A stretch of 64,000 nt of DNA from Pelomyxa schiedti. Lineage: Eukaryota > Evosea > Pelobiontida > Pelomyxidae. Shown here piece after piece: positions 45,360-57,551 of this stretch. The position numbers were made by a program, and so were the translations under genes. The notes beneath the pieces are model-generated. The model had not been told where the DNA came from. It did not search any database and saw only the letters and a program-made list of their open reading frames with translations. Position 1 is the first letter of the stretch; each line of letters starts with the position of its first letter. The stretch spans positions 62,001 through 126,000 of the forward strand of contig JAHLWZ010000790.1 of NCBI GenBank assembly GCA_020536535.1, in the 5' to 3' direction.

Positions 45360-48300
45360 TCAGGATTTCCTGGGGGTGCCCTGGGCCAGCTGGACGAGTT
45401 CGAGGCACCTTCGGCATACCTTTTTCCTCGCTACAGGGACTATCCAAGGCGGCTGGCATTGTGTGAGACAGTGCTTGCATATGTTCTTGTGACATAGGTC
45501 ACACTCGTACTGTGAAGGTAAGTCGTTAGCAAGAGCAAGGTACTTAGTCTTGGTTTACCTTGTGGCGGGTGAAAGAAAACTTGGTGTTACAATCAGAGCA
45601 CATTTTTGTTTGTGTTATTGTGTCGGCCGAGACTGTTCTATCTGTAAAAGTGAGATTAAAACTTTCTGAGGGAAAAACCTGAAGTGGCAAGAGAAATTAA
45701 TCGTTGTTGAATGTCCCCAGTGAGGGAGTTTGATAGCCCTTTGGTTCCCTGCCGAATTATTTTAACAAAAAATAAATTTAAAATATAAATATTTCATACC
45801 AATTTAAGGTCTCCAGCATGTCTGACTACCCATGTGATGCACTTGTCACGTAACTCCTGCTTAGAGGTCATTCACTGAAATGAGTAAAACTTACAAGCCT
45901 GATTGTGAATGCGATGTGAGGTTATCATGATATTGATAACTTCTTCTTTTGTAAGTGCTGCACATGAAGGGGAATCAGCTGAAGCAATCAACTCATTAGC
46001 CTGAGTTTATTCGATAAAATTTAGTGCATGGCCACCTTACTTTCACATACTTCTTTTATACATGCAGTGAGGTTGTCAGTACACTTCAGAACAGAGGACA
46101 AAAATAGGCGGGACGAAAGAGAGAAGTCTTTTGATGTTGATGTGGTGCGTATAATGACATCGATGAGGGCAGGGTGCCAATGTGAGATCATTTCAGTTTT
46201 TTGATGAAGTTCTGAGACATGTTTCTAGAAGAAAATGAACTAGCGCCTTTAAGAGAAGGGTTCTCTACAAATATATAATCTTCGCACTTCTTAACCAAGG
46301 GTTGTGCTGAAGGGCTATACGAATGACCGTTGGTAGCTAACTCCCAAAGTAACCCAGCTAATTGAATGCTGAGTCTTCCAGACTGGTCTAAGAACTGTAG
46401 ACAAATGCCAGCAAGATTGAACTTGACCATCATGAAAGAAACTGTTAGACGGAGAACATGTATAGTTGACTCATACATCCTGGAAAAGTAACGAGAAGCC
46501 ATGAAGTGCAAAAACTTGAGTTGATGTGGACATATGCCCATATGACTCTTGTGTTGAAACTCGAGGGACTTCAGTAAGTTGGTTTGAGTGTTTTCCAGCA
46601 TACGGGTATAGAAAATCTTCTCAAAATTCCGCCCAGAGTAGATAAACCTGAGAAAGGATCCCAAAACGAATTTGTTATAGTATTCATCTTCCTCCAATTC
46701 CAGTGTGCGGGGTGCCTGATTATTGTTACCAATACTCAAAAATTGAGAACTTACATGAGAACGTATTTGCTTAGCAAATAAGTACTTTGCTTGGTTATGC
46801 TTTTGCACCATAGCAGCGACTCTTTCGTCATGTTGTATAGTTCTGGTAAAAGAATAAATCAACACCAACCCTATTGTTTGTGTAATGCAAACCCTTCTTC
46901 CTGAGAGAGGTCAATCGAGTTCTTATTGAACAGTTTTCCAATTTTCTCATAAACTGTTAGAGCAGGAAGCCCAGAAGTACAGTCGGCCACCGGGCAGCAT
47001 ACAGAACCTCCCTGTTTAAAGGCTGACTTGCCTAAGACCCACGCAGCCGATTCTTGTCTTTCTATCATTTTATGCCAACAATCTATGCATACTGCATGCC
47101 CACATACTGCACTGAGTACCTAAAGGCGAAGAAATTCATTCCTCCAACAAAAAAAAAGAGAGAGATTCACCTCATTGGAGGTCAACACAGACTTACAAGC
47201 TGTGCAAACAAAAGATTCTGAGGTTTCAGGGGTCTGCTCGTAGGTAAAGAAAAACTCTTTACAAGTTCGGAAAACATACCTCGGGTGTGTAGTGTTGCAT
47301 GCCAACAGGTATCGTATACTTGATGTTCACAGGATTCGGAGCAGATACCACCTTCGTGGCAGTACCTGTTTTGGGTACCCACTTGCCTTTGCCACTGGGA
47401 GAAATAATTCTAACCCATCCCGTTTCATCCCCGTCCCTGTCCCCAGCCCCTGAAGAGGTTTCCCCTTCTGGCCCTTCACTTGTTTCCTTGATGTTTGGTT
47501 TAATACCAAGACGCTCAAATCCTGGTTCCCGAGTGGAGAGAAGCCAATCAACTGCCATGTTGATGTCTCCCTAGGTTACTTGCGTTATTAATTGCAATTT
47601 CTACTTCCAGGCACATACATCATTAATCAGGAGGGCTTCAATAACTCTCCAAACAGGAAAGCCCAGCTGCGTAAGAGTGTTTACAGTATCTTCAGAAATT
47701 CCATTTGATACACAAAAGTCTGACATGTCACTCTAAATTGAGTATCAGTTGGTACAAAGAAGTTTGGGTTTTTGTTACTTCAGCATCAAAGTGCGGTACA
47801 TGAGGAGTTTCTCCCGGCGGAGTGGCTGCAGGAATTGAGGATGTGGTAGACGACGTTTCCGTTGTTGCTGTTGATGTTGATGTTGCCGTTGTTGCTGATG
47901 CTGATGCTGTTGCTGTTGCTGTTGCCGCTGCCGTTGTCGTCACTGTTGTGGTCGCTGCTGTAGCTGGAGTTGCTGACGGGGTTGTTCCAGGGATTACTAA
48001 CAGGGGTGGGCCAACAACAGTTGTTGCTGTAGGTGGGGGTGGTGGGGCGACAACTGCGGGAAGAGATGGCTGTGGTTTTTTTTTAGCTAGGAAGTAGGAC
48101 TTAAAATATGTAGGAGAGATAGCCATTAAAATGGGACGATGTGCTCTAGCCAGGATAGTAGGTTCTCCTCTAAGTAGTTTTACTACAATATATAGTGGCA
48201 ATAACTACTTCACAACAAATTCAAAGTCGAATCCAGATTGTTGCAGCATGCTAAGCATATCTCGGGACATTTTAGAGGGGTCCTCTTTTATCTCCAGTAT

Positions 48301-50020
48301 TACTATGATAAATCAGAGTGGAGTGAATGAAAATAAATTCTGAGTTGTACCAGGTGACGTTCGCCTGTAGTACTGCCAAGCTGTATGAGTTACTTTCAAG
48401 TTCAATTTATCTGGCTCTCCCAGGATATAGCAATTTGAAGGAAGTTCGTAGACTGGGATTTTGCCTGTGTAGTGATTTGGGTCTCTCACAACATTTATAA
48501 CTCTGGTTTCATGAGGGGAAAAAAAAACTGTAAGGAAGTTACTGTTTTGTTTTGTAACAACGACTTGAATCACCCTTCAATACTTCCATAAGCAAATCCC
48601 ATCGGTCAAATTCAGTTTTTTGTTTTCCAATACGGCTGAAGTACGAGTAGGCTTTGTTTTTTTTTTTTTTTCATGATAAGTTATTTCCATAAAAAAACTA
48701 AAAAAAAAAAACCAGATTGTATGGCCTCCTTGCCCACAACTAGAGGCATCAAATACCGATAGAGATATTTGCAAGATTGAGCTAGCGCGGAAAGAGATTT
48801 TTTCTTTGTGGAAAGATATGTGTTGAAAATTTTGTAAAGAATTTCTTCAGGGAGGTCAGAGAAAAGACCTATCTGATCAGGATCCCCAACCCAATGGGAT
48901 TCTGATGCACCTTTGGTAGGGTTGGTTATTTCAGGAATCAAAAGATAAGTTCATACTGAAAAAGCCTGAGCCGAATGACTCATTGATGACCTTTTCATAG
49001 TGAATTTTTCGCAGTAGATTGTATCGAATAACCTACCCTCACAAGGGTATCAATAGAATAAGCAGAGGCAAGTGCGCAAAGTCGATGAGCAGCCTCTTTT
49101 CCTTTAATTTCGACTTGACCTGAGAAGATAAGAACAAAAAAAGTAAAGTGTGCAACCTGTGTAAATAAAATCGAGCATTGAGCGGAACGCAGCAACATCT
49201 CCCCCTACTTTTATTTTCGATATTTTTTTTGCATGCAGCCTTGTGGATTCAAACATCATGGCAAAATGCATTGAACGAGCACTAGCAAGAGATTTTGTGT
49301 CAAAACAATGTAAGAGCAAAAAAAAAAAAAACCTCAAAATGAAGCTATGGGCAAGTATTGTATGTGTTGAGTCGGTAAAAGTGAAGCAGACATCAGGTAG
49401 GAAAACAGGGTTATCCAGAAGTGTGGAAAGAGAGGCAGTCAGGTCGAAATTCGAAAAAGAACCCTTTAAGAGTGGAGGGTCAGAACTCATGGAAGCAGTA
49501 GGTGAAAGCTTTCACCAGTAAAGAAATGGGTTCGTAAACAAAAGGTTTCGTGCCGAAGTTGACACCAAGTTCTCCCACATTCTTAGTTAATGTAATGGCT
49601 GGGTAATATCTCTGTGAGGGAAGGAGAGGATAAGCTCCTTGGGGAGATTGTGAGAGTTTGGTTGGAAAGTGTGAGAACTTACGAAGAGGTATGCCCTTTA
49701 CAACAAAGAATACAAATTGTTGTTGATGGTCAACCATACACCCTAAAACATCTCCATCTGAGAGAGCTGTTCCGTAGGGAATGCCTTTATGGGAATTGTG
49801 CAACAAATTTCCGTTTCTTCCCCTATAACCAATCCCATATCGTGTCCAGCCAAGAACCCCCCCAGTGCACTCGGCTGTACAGATTCCAGCAATAAGCTGG
49901 TGACTGGTAATGGCAATCAATTATCAATGGGAAAACTGCATCGGGAGCACACCACTCTTTTTTCACAGTGAGTTCGAAATAAAAGCAATTCCGCGGCAGC
50001 CTTGTGCGCCTGGGAATCAT
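45360..50020 (-). CDS. Probable giant SPRY-BTB-F-box-BTB-UBA-RING-FYVE-like protein
   Basis: Exons join in phase from ATG 50020 to TGA 45360. The order is SPRY (CTGGVLGWTRYGIGYRGRNG, SDGDVLGCMVDHQQQFVFFV), BTB (LDNPVFLPDVCFTFTD, HTILAHSFILS, FRSMLDFIYTGQVEI), F-box (LFSDLPEEILYKIFNTYLST), a linker (YILGEPDKLNLKVTHTAWQY Y), a second BTB (FDFEFVVKGEPTILARAHRP), an Ala/Thr-rich stretch, UBA (EDTVNTLTQLGFPVWRVIEA, NMAVDWLLSTRE), RING (FVCTACKSVL, CGHAVCIDCWHKM, CCPVADC), a long helical region (46.9-45.7 kb) and a FYVE-like finger (MCSDCNTKFSFTRHKYECDL CHKNICKHC, VCRRCLELV). SPRY-to-BTB, F-box-to-BTB and BTB-to-UBA joins keep frame across 41-52-nt introns. It could still be two genes, with a break in the helical region or between BTB2 and UBA. 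A Cullin-3/SCF-type ubiquitin ligase is inferred. Confidence 0.62.
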
Positions 50021-50091
50021 CGTACTACTGCGCACGAAAAAAGGCGCCCCGGGGTAAGCTACAGTGCGTAACGCGAATGAGAAAACGAGAG

Positions 50092-51722
50092 ATGGAGCCG
50101 TATGTATATAAACAAACTGTATTTCAGCTCGCCATTCGGGAACACTGACGCAGTGAAACTCGGCAACGATTCATCTTCCATAACCCACCGTTGTTCGGTT
50201 TGTTTGAGTTTTTATTGCTTTTTCAGAAAAACTGTGAAAGGAGGTTTTTTTTTCTTCTTTCAATGTGACAAATGCCACGAGCGCAGGGGAATGCTGTCAA
50301 AGGGCAAAGAAAAGAAGACCCCTTATACTGTGCTCAGATCTAAGTCATTCATTGTTTTAAACATACAAACACAACGTCAACAAGGGCCGGCATGCAACAC
50401 CACAAGGTGACACTCGATGAATGTGACACCATTTCACGAAGGCACACTGCCAGCGAATTGAGCAAGCTAGAAAATGATTTCCTCACTTCGCCTACTGCTT
50501 TTGTGCGTTTGCCCGAGCCATCCTGATCTTTCTTCGGCTCTCTTTATTGAGACATCTGTATTTTGCAGGAGAAGTGTGTCAGGCTACACTTGAGCCTCTA
50601 CGAATTTGAAACACGTGGTGATGCCGTTCACATGGTGATCGCTACTGTTGCATTTGTCGTTGTGCTATTGCTTCTTTCCGCCGCTGACAAGAACTACAAC
50701 ATGCTCCTCGTTGAGTTCTATCAGCCCTCTGCTTTGCCAGCAACGATTGTGTACTTGTACAAAATAGCCAGCAATGTAGAGGGCATTATTTTCATGGCTG
50801 GTGAGACTCCCCGCATTTTTAGCCCTCTACTCATTCGTCAAGGACTAACTGTGTTTACTGTGTGGATCTCTATTTGGATGAATTGTATGCGAGCAAAAGC
50901 TAGAAATCTTATCTTCTCTGTGGAGAAACACACCTTTTTGGTAAACTCATAAAATACGGGTTCAACCTCAACAAGTTTTAGGAGCTCATGGAAGTTATCT
51001 CCAATTACTTGACCTGGGTAGTAATTTCATACATCGCCATTGTAACAAATGCCAAAATCACGAGCGTTGAAGGTGACCCCAGTAAAGTGGCCGCCTTCCT
51101 TGCTGTTGTGCGGCACAACATAGTATGGGATGTAGTACTGAGCAGCAATGCTCTTGTTGTTCTTATCCCTGCACACTTATTTGGATTGGAGTACACTATG
51201 ATTTGCCATACACTTTCTGTGTTACTTATCATGTACACTGCCTTCGTTTTGTGGGATACTTCCACAAGCTGCTTCTCTTTTTTGAAAAAGCCTAAAGCTC
51301 TATGTACTTCTCTTGTGGTACCGGCAGACCACATATGGCAGCAAAAACTGTGCAGTATGCTATTTATTTGGCTTTATTTACAGCAAGCTCATCTCAGATT
51401 ATAGGACATGAATATCTTCATTCGGCTACAGCAATAATCACATTGTTTTTCTACTTGGTGGCTCTTTCTCTGGTCGGCATTTTGTCCCGCGGTAAGTAAA
51501 TCTTCAATAAATACCACCAATGGCTACTCACGTGAATTGCCAGGTACCGCCACTGACCAGATCCCTCTTGTACTCTATGAAGGTTTTGCGGCTGTAATTT
51601 ATGGGCTTCAGATCATCCGAAGGCTCCTAGATGTTAAGCTCCGACCCACACCACCAAGACTACCAAAGGACCCACCCATAGAACCAGACTTTGACAGGCA
51701 GTTTGACTACCCTAAGCACTAA
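50092..51722 (+). CDS. Multi-pass membrane protein of unknown family
   Basis: ATG 50092 starts 71 nt from the divergent giant gene. Short exons give MEPSPFGNTDAVKLGNDSSS, ITHRCSKNCERR, a basic cytosolic segment and ENDFLTSPTAF, joined to EKCVRLHLSLYEFETRGD. About six to eight hydrophobic helices follow: VIATVAFVVVLLLLSA, LLIRQGLTVFTVWISIWMN, YLTWVVISYIAIVTNA, VLSSNALVVLIPAHLFG, ICHTLSVLLIMYTAFVLW, VQYAIYLALFTASSS and AIITLFFYLVALSLVGI. The C-terminus is a Pro-rich tail, PPIEPDFDRQFDYPKH. The first intron may be only 28 nt (50100-50127). No transporter or receptor signature was recognised. Confidence 0.68.
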
Positions 51723-51775
51723 AGGACCTTTTTGTGAATAAAACAATTGTAAAGAGAGAAACTACTGAACTACTT

Positions 51776-52900
51776 TCACGTTCTTTTTTGTGGGTTCATG
51801 AAAAACTGTGCCCAGTCCTCTTGGTGACCAAAAAGTTCCAGTAACTGTTGTTGAGAAAACAAAAGTGAATGTGTGAGAGAATGGGAAAGGGAAGAACAAC
51901 CTCAAGGTCAGTGATAAGGGGTGGGTTAGACTCATAGAGTAGCTTTGCAAGTGCCGCAGCACCAACCAAGTTTGATTCTAACATCGACTGGATTGTGGAT
52001 ACCCAGCCTGGATCGATGCCAAAAAGTACGCACACTCTGACAAGACCCTGATAGTCTCCAAGTTTAAATAGGGATTCATAAATCTGGTACGGGATTAGCA
52101 TTTTGTTGGGATGCAGAAGCCAAACCTTATCAATTGAATGCACATGTAGGAAGCAATGAAGTGCTAGATCGTAATGACCAGAGGCAAGTAAGGCATCCCC
52201 AAGTCCAACTGATTTTTCTAACTTTTATTTTTTGTGGGGTTTCAGTGTTCTGGCAAAAAACCAAAGGAGAGCAACCTTTCCTTTTAAAATGGCTTCCCGT
52301 AGTAAAGTAGCAGACGAAAAGTCACCAAATTTTGCATTCATATTTGCAAATGCAATACTCTCTTGCTTGTTAAGTTTTCCTGATCGGAGAAGGAACTTCA
52401 AGTAGTCAAAGAAAGGGTTTGAGCCAGTCTGGTGGGCTGCGGCAAATTTTTCGATCAAAGGAAGGGCTGAGACCCTCAATGGGGAATCCTATTTTGACAC
52501 AAGAGGGAAAGGGGATTCACAACAAGGAGGGTAAAATCTCACAGTTCAACCAAAGGGTGCGATCCTAAAATACGATAGGCCAGCAGGGCATTTGGAGTAG
52601 TTCCAAATAAAAGCTCCTGAAATTTGACCAAGGTCTGCTCAGTAGAAGTAGCCATTGATATCTCTGTTGCGACTTGCTCCTAGAAAGTATGAATGGCCAA
52701 AACAATCAAAAGTGTTCAACCTCCCAGTGTTGGGTTGCATATTGTTGGAAAGTGTACCGCTTTTCATCCAAAGTCATGGACGAGAAAGTGGGGATTGCAC
52801 ACAAATCAACAGCAGGCTTTCGTGCAAGATCGTTCCAGTGTACGTTGTTATCCATCATGCTTCCTAAAAAGTTGGAATCGGTGAATGCATGGTGTAGCAT
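51776..52900 (-). CDS. Stand-alone mini clathrin-heavy-chain-like protein
   Basis: ATG 52900 (MLHHAFTDSNFLGSMMDNNV) splices through TQHWEEQVATEISMAT to exons that parallel the clathrin heavy chain linker and first CHCR repeat. TGSNPFFDYLKFLLRSGKLN KQESI corresponds to the clathrin [20 protein letters not shown] ESL region. HYDLALHCFLHV, DYQGLVRVCVLFGIDPGWVS and ALAKLLYESNPPL correspond to the following repeat. The last exon, LLELFGHQEDWAQFFMNPQK RT, ends at 51776. The predicted size is about 320 aa, against about 1,675 for clathrin heavy chain. It has no N-terminal propeller, no further repeats and no trimerisation helix. It may be a paralogous adaptor or dominant regulator; a misassembled fragment is unlikely because it has its own start and stop. 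It is 34 nt downstream of the F-box gene. Confidence 0.7.
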
Positions 52901-52934
52901 AAGTGACTGGATACTAGGTCCTTTTAAACCCCCT

Positions 52935-54049
52935 TTAAACGGTTATTTGAAGTGAAATGCTAGAAGTGAATGAACCATAGGGTACTCCCAGTACTTGCAC
53001 CCTTTCAAGACAGGTGTAATACAACATGTCATTGTCCTGCGTCTTTTTTTGATTGTTGGGTTTTCCCACCACAGAAAACGTAGGATACTTGATAACGTCC
53101 TCTTAAGAGTAATCTTATGTACCCACCAAAAACAAGTGTTTGGGAAATATTCAGTGTATAAACGCCTGGAAGCTGTGAGATAGAGGGTATTGTATAATTG
53201 CATGTACAGTCTGTGTTCTGTATAGGGAATTCCTTTGAAGTGAACTTCCACTCAGTAGGGGAGACACCAACTGAAACAACAACGCTCTTAGGGGCATAAA
53301 TGGGCATTCTAGTATATATCAGTTTAGATTCTGTGACTTTTGAGAAAAAATACCCTCTTTGATACACTGCCTTGTATGGCAAAATTTTAATTTCGTGAAT
53401 GATGCACAGAGGTTGAATGAGACGGTAAATAAGCCATTCACTGCAAGTAGGATTAGTGGGAAACAGCTATATAGCAGAGCAAAGAATCAAGCATCACCCG
53501 CTTTCAGGATCAGGGGATCCTTTTGAACTCCAAAAGGTGTCATCTCTGCTACAAACTTCATCAGAAGGAATTGGCTAAGAGGAGTAGCCACTTTTCAAGT
53601 GTTTCCTTAATATCCTGTTCAGGGCAGTCCACAGAGGAGCACGCAATGCCTTCTGCAGCAACATCCATCTTGTCACAGTCAAATCATTGGGAAAACCCAA
53701 GTCAGCCATGACAACTTAAATACCAAACATAGGGACCTAGCCAACACATGCAAGTCTCGAAATATATCCTTCTTTTTGGTAGCATTCGCCACGTCACCAA
53801 GCTTCTGCACACCAAAAATTTCAAGGCATCGCAGTTGCAAGTTCCACAACACGTCACTGTCAGCAACTCTTCTCAATGCCTTGGGTGCATGCAAAGGTGA
53901 GGTTTTTTTGTTGGTGTGTCTGGAAAATGGACCAACGGGGCTCTTACTCTGCATGTTTGGGCAACATTTGCGATGTCTTTGCACTGCAACACCGACAAGA
54001 TCTGAACCAGCAAGTCGAACGAAAGATCCAACAGGCACGACTCGCTCAT
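52935..54049 (-). CDS. F-box protein of the plant At4g00755-like type
   Basis: ATG 54049 encodes an F-box at the very start: MSESCLLDLSFDLLVQILSV LQCKDIANVAQTCR, spliced to ALRRVADSDVLWNLQLRCLE. The remainder follows the plant At4g00755-like layout: DTFWSSKGSPDPES, then IIHEIKILPYKAVYQRGYFF, TRMPIYAPKSVVVSVG, EWKFTSKEFPIQNTD, FGGYIRLLLRGRYQ and DNDMLYYTCLERVQVLGVPY, ending LQITV at 52935. F-box proteins are substrate receptors of SCF ubiquitin ligases. The C-terminal beta-sandwich-like part would bind the substrate, which is unknown. The intron ending at GRYQ begins GTATCCTACG and is normal GT-AG. Confidence 0.82.
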
Positions 54050-54446
54050 CACCCCAATCTTTGCCAGCGAAAAAAAATGATGATGGGTTTGATCACCAGC
54101 CATTCTGGAGGCCGATGTCGCATCCGAAATGTCACAGATCCAGAGACAGGGGGAAAACGCCCACAACCCCCGAGCAAGGAATAGATCTTGACAGCATAGG
54201 GGGAAGGAGATAACCCACACAAGTTGATGTTGCAACTTGCGGGTGACGCGAAGTCAAATGATTTGCACCTCCCGGTGACAAATGGGGCACAAGATGGCAC
54301 CATATTTAGCCACTGTGGTGGAAATGCCACTTGCCAAAAAGAATTCCCTGAGCGGAATTCCATTTCCTTCCATTCGTTAAATTGCTAGTGAACTCGCGGT
54401 AGACAACCGTTGTGCACTGCGCACGTGGGTCCCAGAGTCACCCATA
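54050..54446. promoter_or_regulatory. Divergent promoter region of the F-box and P/Q-rich genes
   Basis: The two starts face away from each other across 397 nt. Frames present here do not resemble protein or splice plausibly, and no motif was recognised. Confidence 0.35.
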
Positions 54447-56214
54447 ATGCGGTCAGATGGCCCCCCGACCACAACACCAGCAACTGGCACTTCTTCGCGG
54501 GTCACAACCCCGCAGCACCAGCTGCAACAACAAACTCTCCCACAATGCACTTCCCCACCGCCTCTTGCCCTCAACGCACCAGCCCGCACATCTTTGCCAC
54601 CGCCGTTTGAGCCGACACATATTACACATATAACACAAATGCCATCACTGTCGCAACTGCAGAGGCAAATGCAACTGCAACAGCACACTCTCCCTCCCCC
54701 ATCTTCTCTCCCTTTCCTTCCTTTACAGGACGTTCCACGTCCAATACTTCAACCTCTTTCACCTTCACCTTCACCCTCTCCCTCACCCTCTCCCTCACCC
54801 TCACCTTCACCTCCACCTTCACCTCAAACTCAAACACAGACACAAACACAAACTCAAACACAGACTCAAACTCCAGCACAAACACAAACTCAGACTCAGA
54901 CTCCACATCGACCTCGGCAGCGTTCATATCAGCGCAGGCATCACAGTCATAATAACAATCAGTTGCAACTTCCGCAGCAACCACGTCGACAACAAACAGT
55001 GGCTCTGCCTGGCACACCCACAATTGGGAACCCTGTCGTTATTATTCTTTCCGCTTACAAGATATTCAGAAACCAATCCTTTACAGTGTGTTGGAACCTC
55101 TTCTCTTATATCTTTTACCAACCCGTCGACTCTCCCTCAGTCATTACTTATATCTCGTTTATTACTGTTATTTGTTAATGAAGTTGTACTATCAATAGAT
55201 CTCCATAGTCTTTCTGCGAGGGTGGAGGGTGGAGCATGGCATAACTGACGAAGACGTGAACAGATGCGGCACAAATGCTGTGTGTTGTCCACCTGATTCA
55301 AATGGTCTTAAATTCAATCCAATCACTGGAAACTACACTACAACCACAAAAATAATTCACTGGAAACCCCAAGAAGCCCTTACAACATAAAAGAGCTCCT
55401 TTTGTGCTCTCGATGTTCCACAGTCAAAGTACCACTCATAACAGTGGGCTCCACTGGGCCTGTTGTTCCGTATCTCATGGATGATGACTCGGAGATTTTT
55501 TCTTTCGATATGTGCAGATCAAACTGCAGCTCATCCAGGTTCTTTTCTCATTCGCATTGCATTTTTCCTTTCTAGTAAAAAAAAAAAAAAAATAACCCTA
55601 AATCACAAAGAGATCATATCAACTCGAGCATCACACTCCAAGTGAAAGGTCTTTGCTTTCCCCCTCCAAGGTCTGCTACATTCGATCTACTTTCACGCCT
55701 GCATAAAACCAAATGTGAGTCTCCCGCCCCCTACTATTCCTTTGGCTCACACCATCCAGTCTTTTCACAACGGAAAGCCCAACAACAAAAAAGTAGCAAA
55801 CCCTCTCAATCACGCGCTCACCAAAATGAGCATTCCACAACAACTCCCAGTGCGGGAATTTTGGTTCCACCCCCACCTCTTCCAACAACGACTACCTCTA
55901 GTACATCACGCACATCATCATCTTCACGAAAACGCCCGCCAACAACCCCGGTACTTACTGATTCTCTACATTCCACACTAACAGGTTTTCCACAACAGCT
56001 CGATCCCAATGGTGCGCGGGTGCAGTCCGAATCCACACCCATCACAATTCCAATCCCAGTATCTGCCCGGCGATCCACAACACACAGGACAATTCCACCA
56101 ATTCAACATCTACTACCGCAAATACAAACTCCGGCACTACCCCCACGAACGCAAACACCAACTCAAAATCAAAACAACAATCAAACTCCAACACCAACAC
56201 AAAACCCTCCCTAG
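54447..56214 (+). CDS. P/Q/T-rich protein with central Cys-containing domain, possible transcription regulator
   Basis: ATG 54447 opens a long Pro/Gln/Thr/Ser low-complexity region with perfect PS and QT runs (about 54765-54900). After a 41-nt intron the frame continues KPILYSVLEPLLLYLLPTRR LS. Further GT-AG joins give FLRGWRVEHGITDEDVNRCG TNAVCCPPDSN, ELLLCSRCSTVKVPLITVGS TGPVV, DDDSEIFSFDMCRSNCSSS, then KKKKNNPKSQRDHINSSITL Q and GLCFPPPRSATFDLLSRLHK. A second Thr/Pro/Asn-rich tail ends at 56214. The layout, low-complexity arms around a Cys- and Lys-rich core, is that of many amoebal transcription factors, but no named DNA-binding fold was matched. The middle joins (55.1-55.6 kb) are the weakest. 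Confidence 0.55.
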
Positions 56215-56391
56215 TGGCAAGTGTCACAGAGATGATGGTATCCTTCTATTCATACGACTCTACTATCTTGTAAAAAAAAAAAGAAAAGAAAAAAGCATTT
56301 TTTTCAAAAAGTGCTAAATTGACTTGGTATAATACAGTACAAAATTGTGATACAGACATGAGGAACCCCAGGTTCCAGTAGCTATGCTATG

Positions 56392-57267
56392 TTACAAAGA
56401 GGTGCTCCTTTCCCCTCCAGGTTGGTCTGGTCCCACAATTGGTTGCTGCTGCGCTGACGGCTGTGGAATTGCAGCCGACGCCATGGTGTTGGTGTTATTG
56501 TGGTTGTTGTTCATGGCCCTTAGTTTCTCCCAGAAGTGTTTTCTCGCTTCCCTCTGGGCTTCCCTCTGGAGCTTGAGTAACTTTCCGTATTTCTGCAACT
56601 GATTCGCGAATCCCATATTCGGAAATACAATAGGCCTCTCGCTTTGAACACAGCGGAGTGCTGGCAGGAAGTCCATAGAGAGGGCCTGCATCACATATGC
56701 AATTACTATGGATGCACTGCGGCTCATTCCCCACACACAGTGCACTAGGACGGTTCCCCCCTCAGCTCTTGCTTTGTGAATGAATTCCACCCCCGCTGCA
56801 AAGTGTTGTGACAAATCTGCGGTGGTATCATCTGGAATGCTGTGGTGGAGTAAGTTAGGTATCCAAAGAGAATAGGGGAAAGAAAAACAAGCATACTGTA
56901 TGTGGCTGAGGGAAATGTCAGCACTGAAGTGGGACACATGGTCTTCAATATCATCTATTTCCATGACTGAGAGAACATGAGTGACGCCGAGTTGTTTCAG
57001 TGTCTAACCACAAGGGTAAGTACAGTTGTTGTGACAGTGATTGTTTAAGCCACCGCGCGAAAAAAGAAGAAGAAGAGACAAATGCAATACCTCGGAGTCA
57101 TAGGCATTGCGTTCATCACCAAGAAAAAGCCCCTGCATTATCTTATCTGGTGACGACCTTCTCCTTGGCGACCACCTGCCATCCTCCCCAGACCACGTGA
57201 AATTCTCTGCAAACTGCTTTGGTGCCAACATTTCTAGTGTCACTTCGCTCTCCCCGTTATGTGACAT
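56392..57267 (-). CDS. Dual-specificity protein phosphatase (DUSP)
   Basis: ATG 57267 (MSHNGESEVTLEMLAPKQFA) precedes KIMQGLFLGDERNAYDSE, joined to TLKQLGVTHVLSVMEIDD and, after a second intron, IPDDTTADLSQHFAAGVEFI. The active-site loop is VLVHCVWGMSRSASIVIAYV (HCX5RS, with Cys and Arg present). The general-acid Asp probably lies in IPDDTT. The C-terminal tail (FWEKLRAMNNNHNNTN, then Gln/Pro-rich) is disordered. The size, about 250 aa, suits an atypical DUSP without a MAP-kinase-binding rhodanese domain. It ends at 56392. Confidence 0.85.
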
Positions 57268-57551
57268 GGGTGTTGTGGACAGGTGACCAAGTACCCGTAT
57301 TTGTTTATTTATTTTGTGTGGTCTGTGAGGTTTTTAGGTGGCGAATGGAACTGACGAATAACCAAAAAAAGACAACGCCGAAAGTTGAGTTCGCGAAAAC
57401 GAGGTTCCGGTTTTCAGTGAGATCTCTCCATGGAGAAAATCAACTCGATGGGGTGATCAACGATATTGTCATCGGGAGAATCCCGATTTTTCCGCGGATT
57501 GGAAAATTCCGTTTCTGTAATCGGAAAATACAACACTTGCTTTCTTTTAAT

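Noticed and set aside
53759-53775. ATATCCTTCTTTTT resembling a second U12 donor
   Set aside because: It lies on the strand opposite the F-box gene, whose coding sequence (KKKDIFR) passes through it.
57471-57487. ATCGGGA-GAA-TCCCGAT hairpin as a terminator or regulator site
   Set aside because: Seven-bp arms are short, it lies in a 3'/5' flank with no second supporting signal, and rho-independent terminators do not apply in a nucleus.
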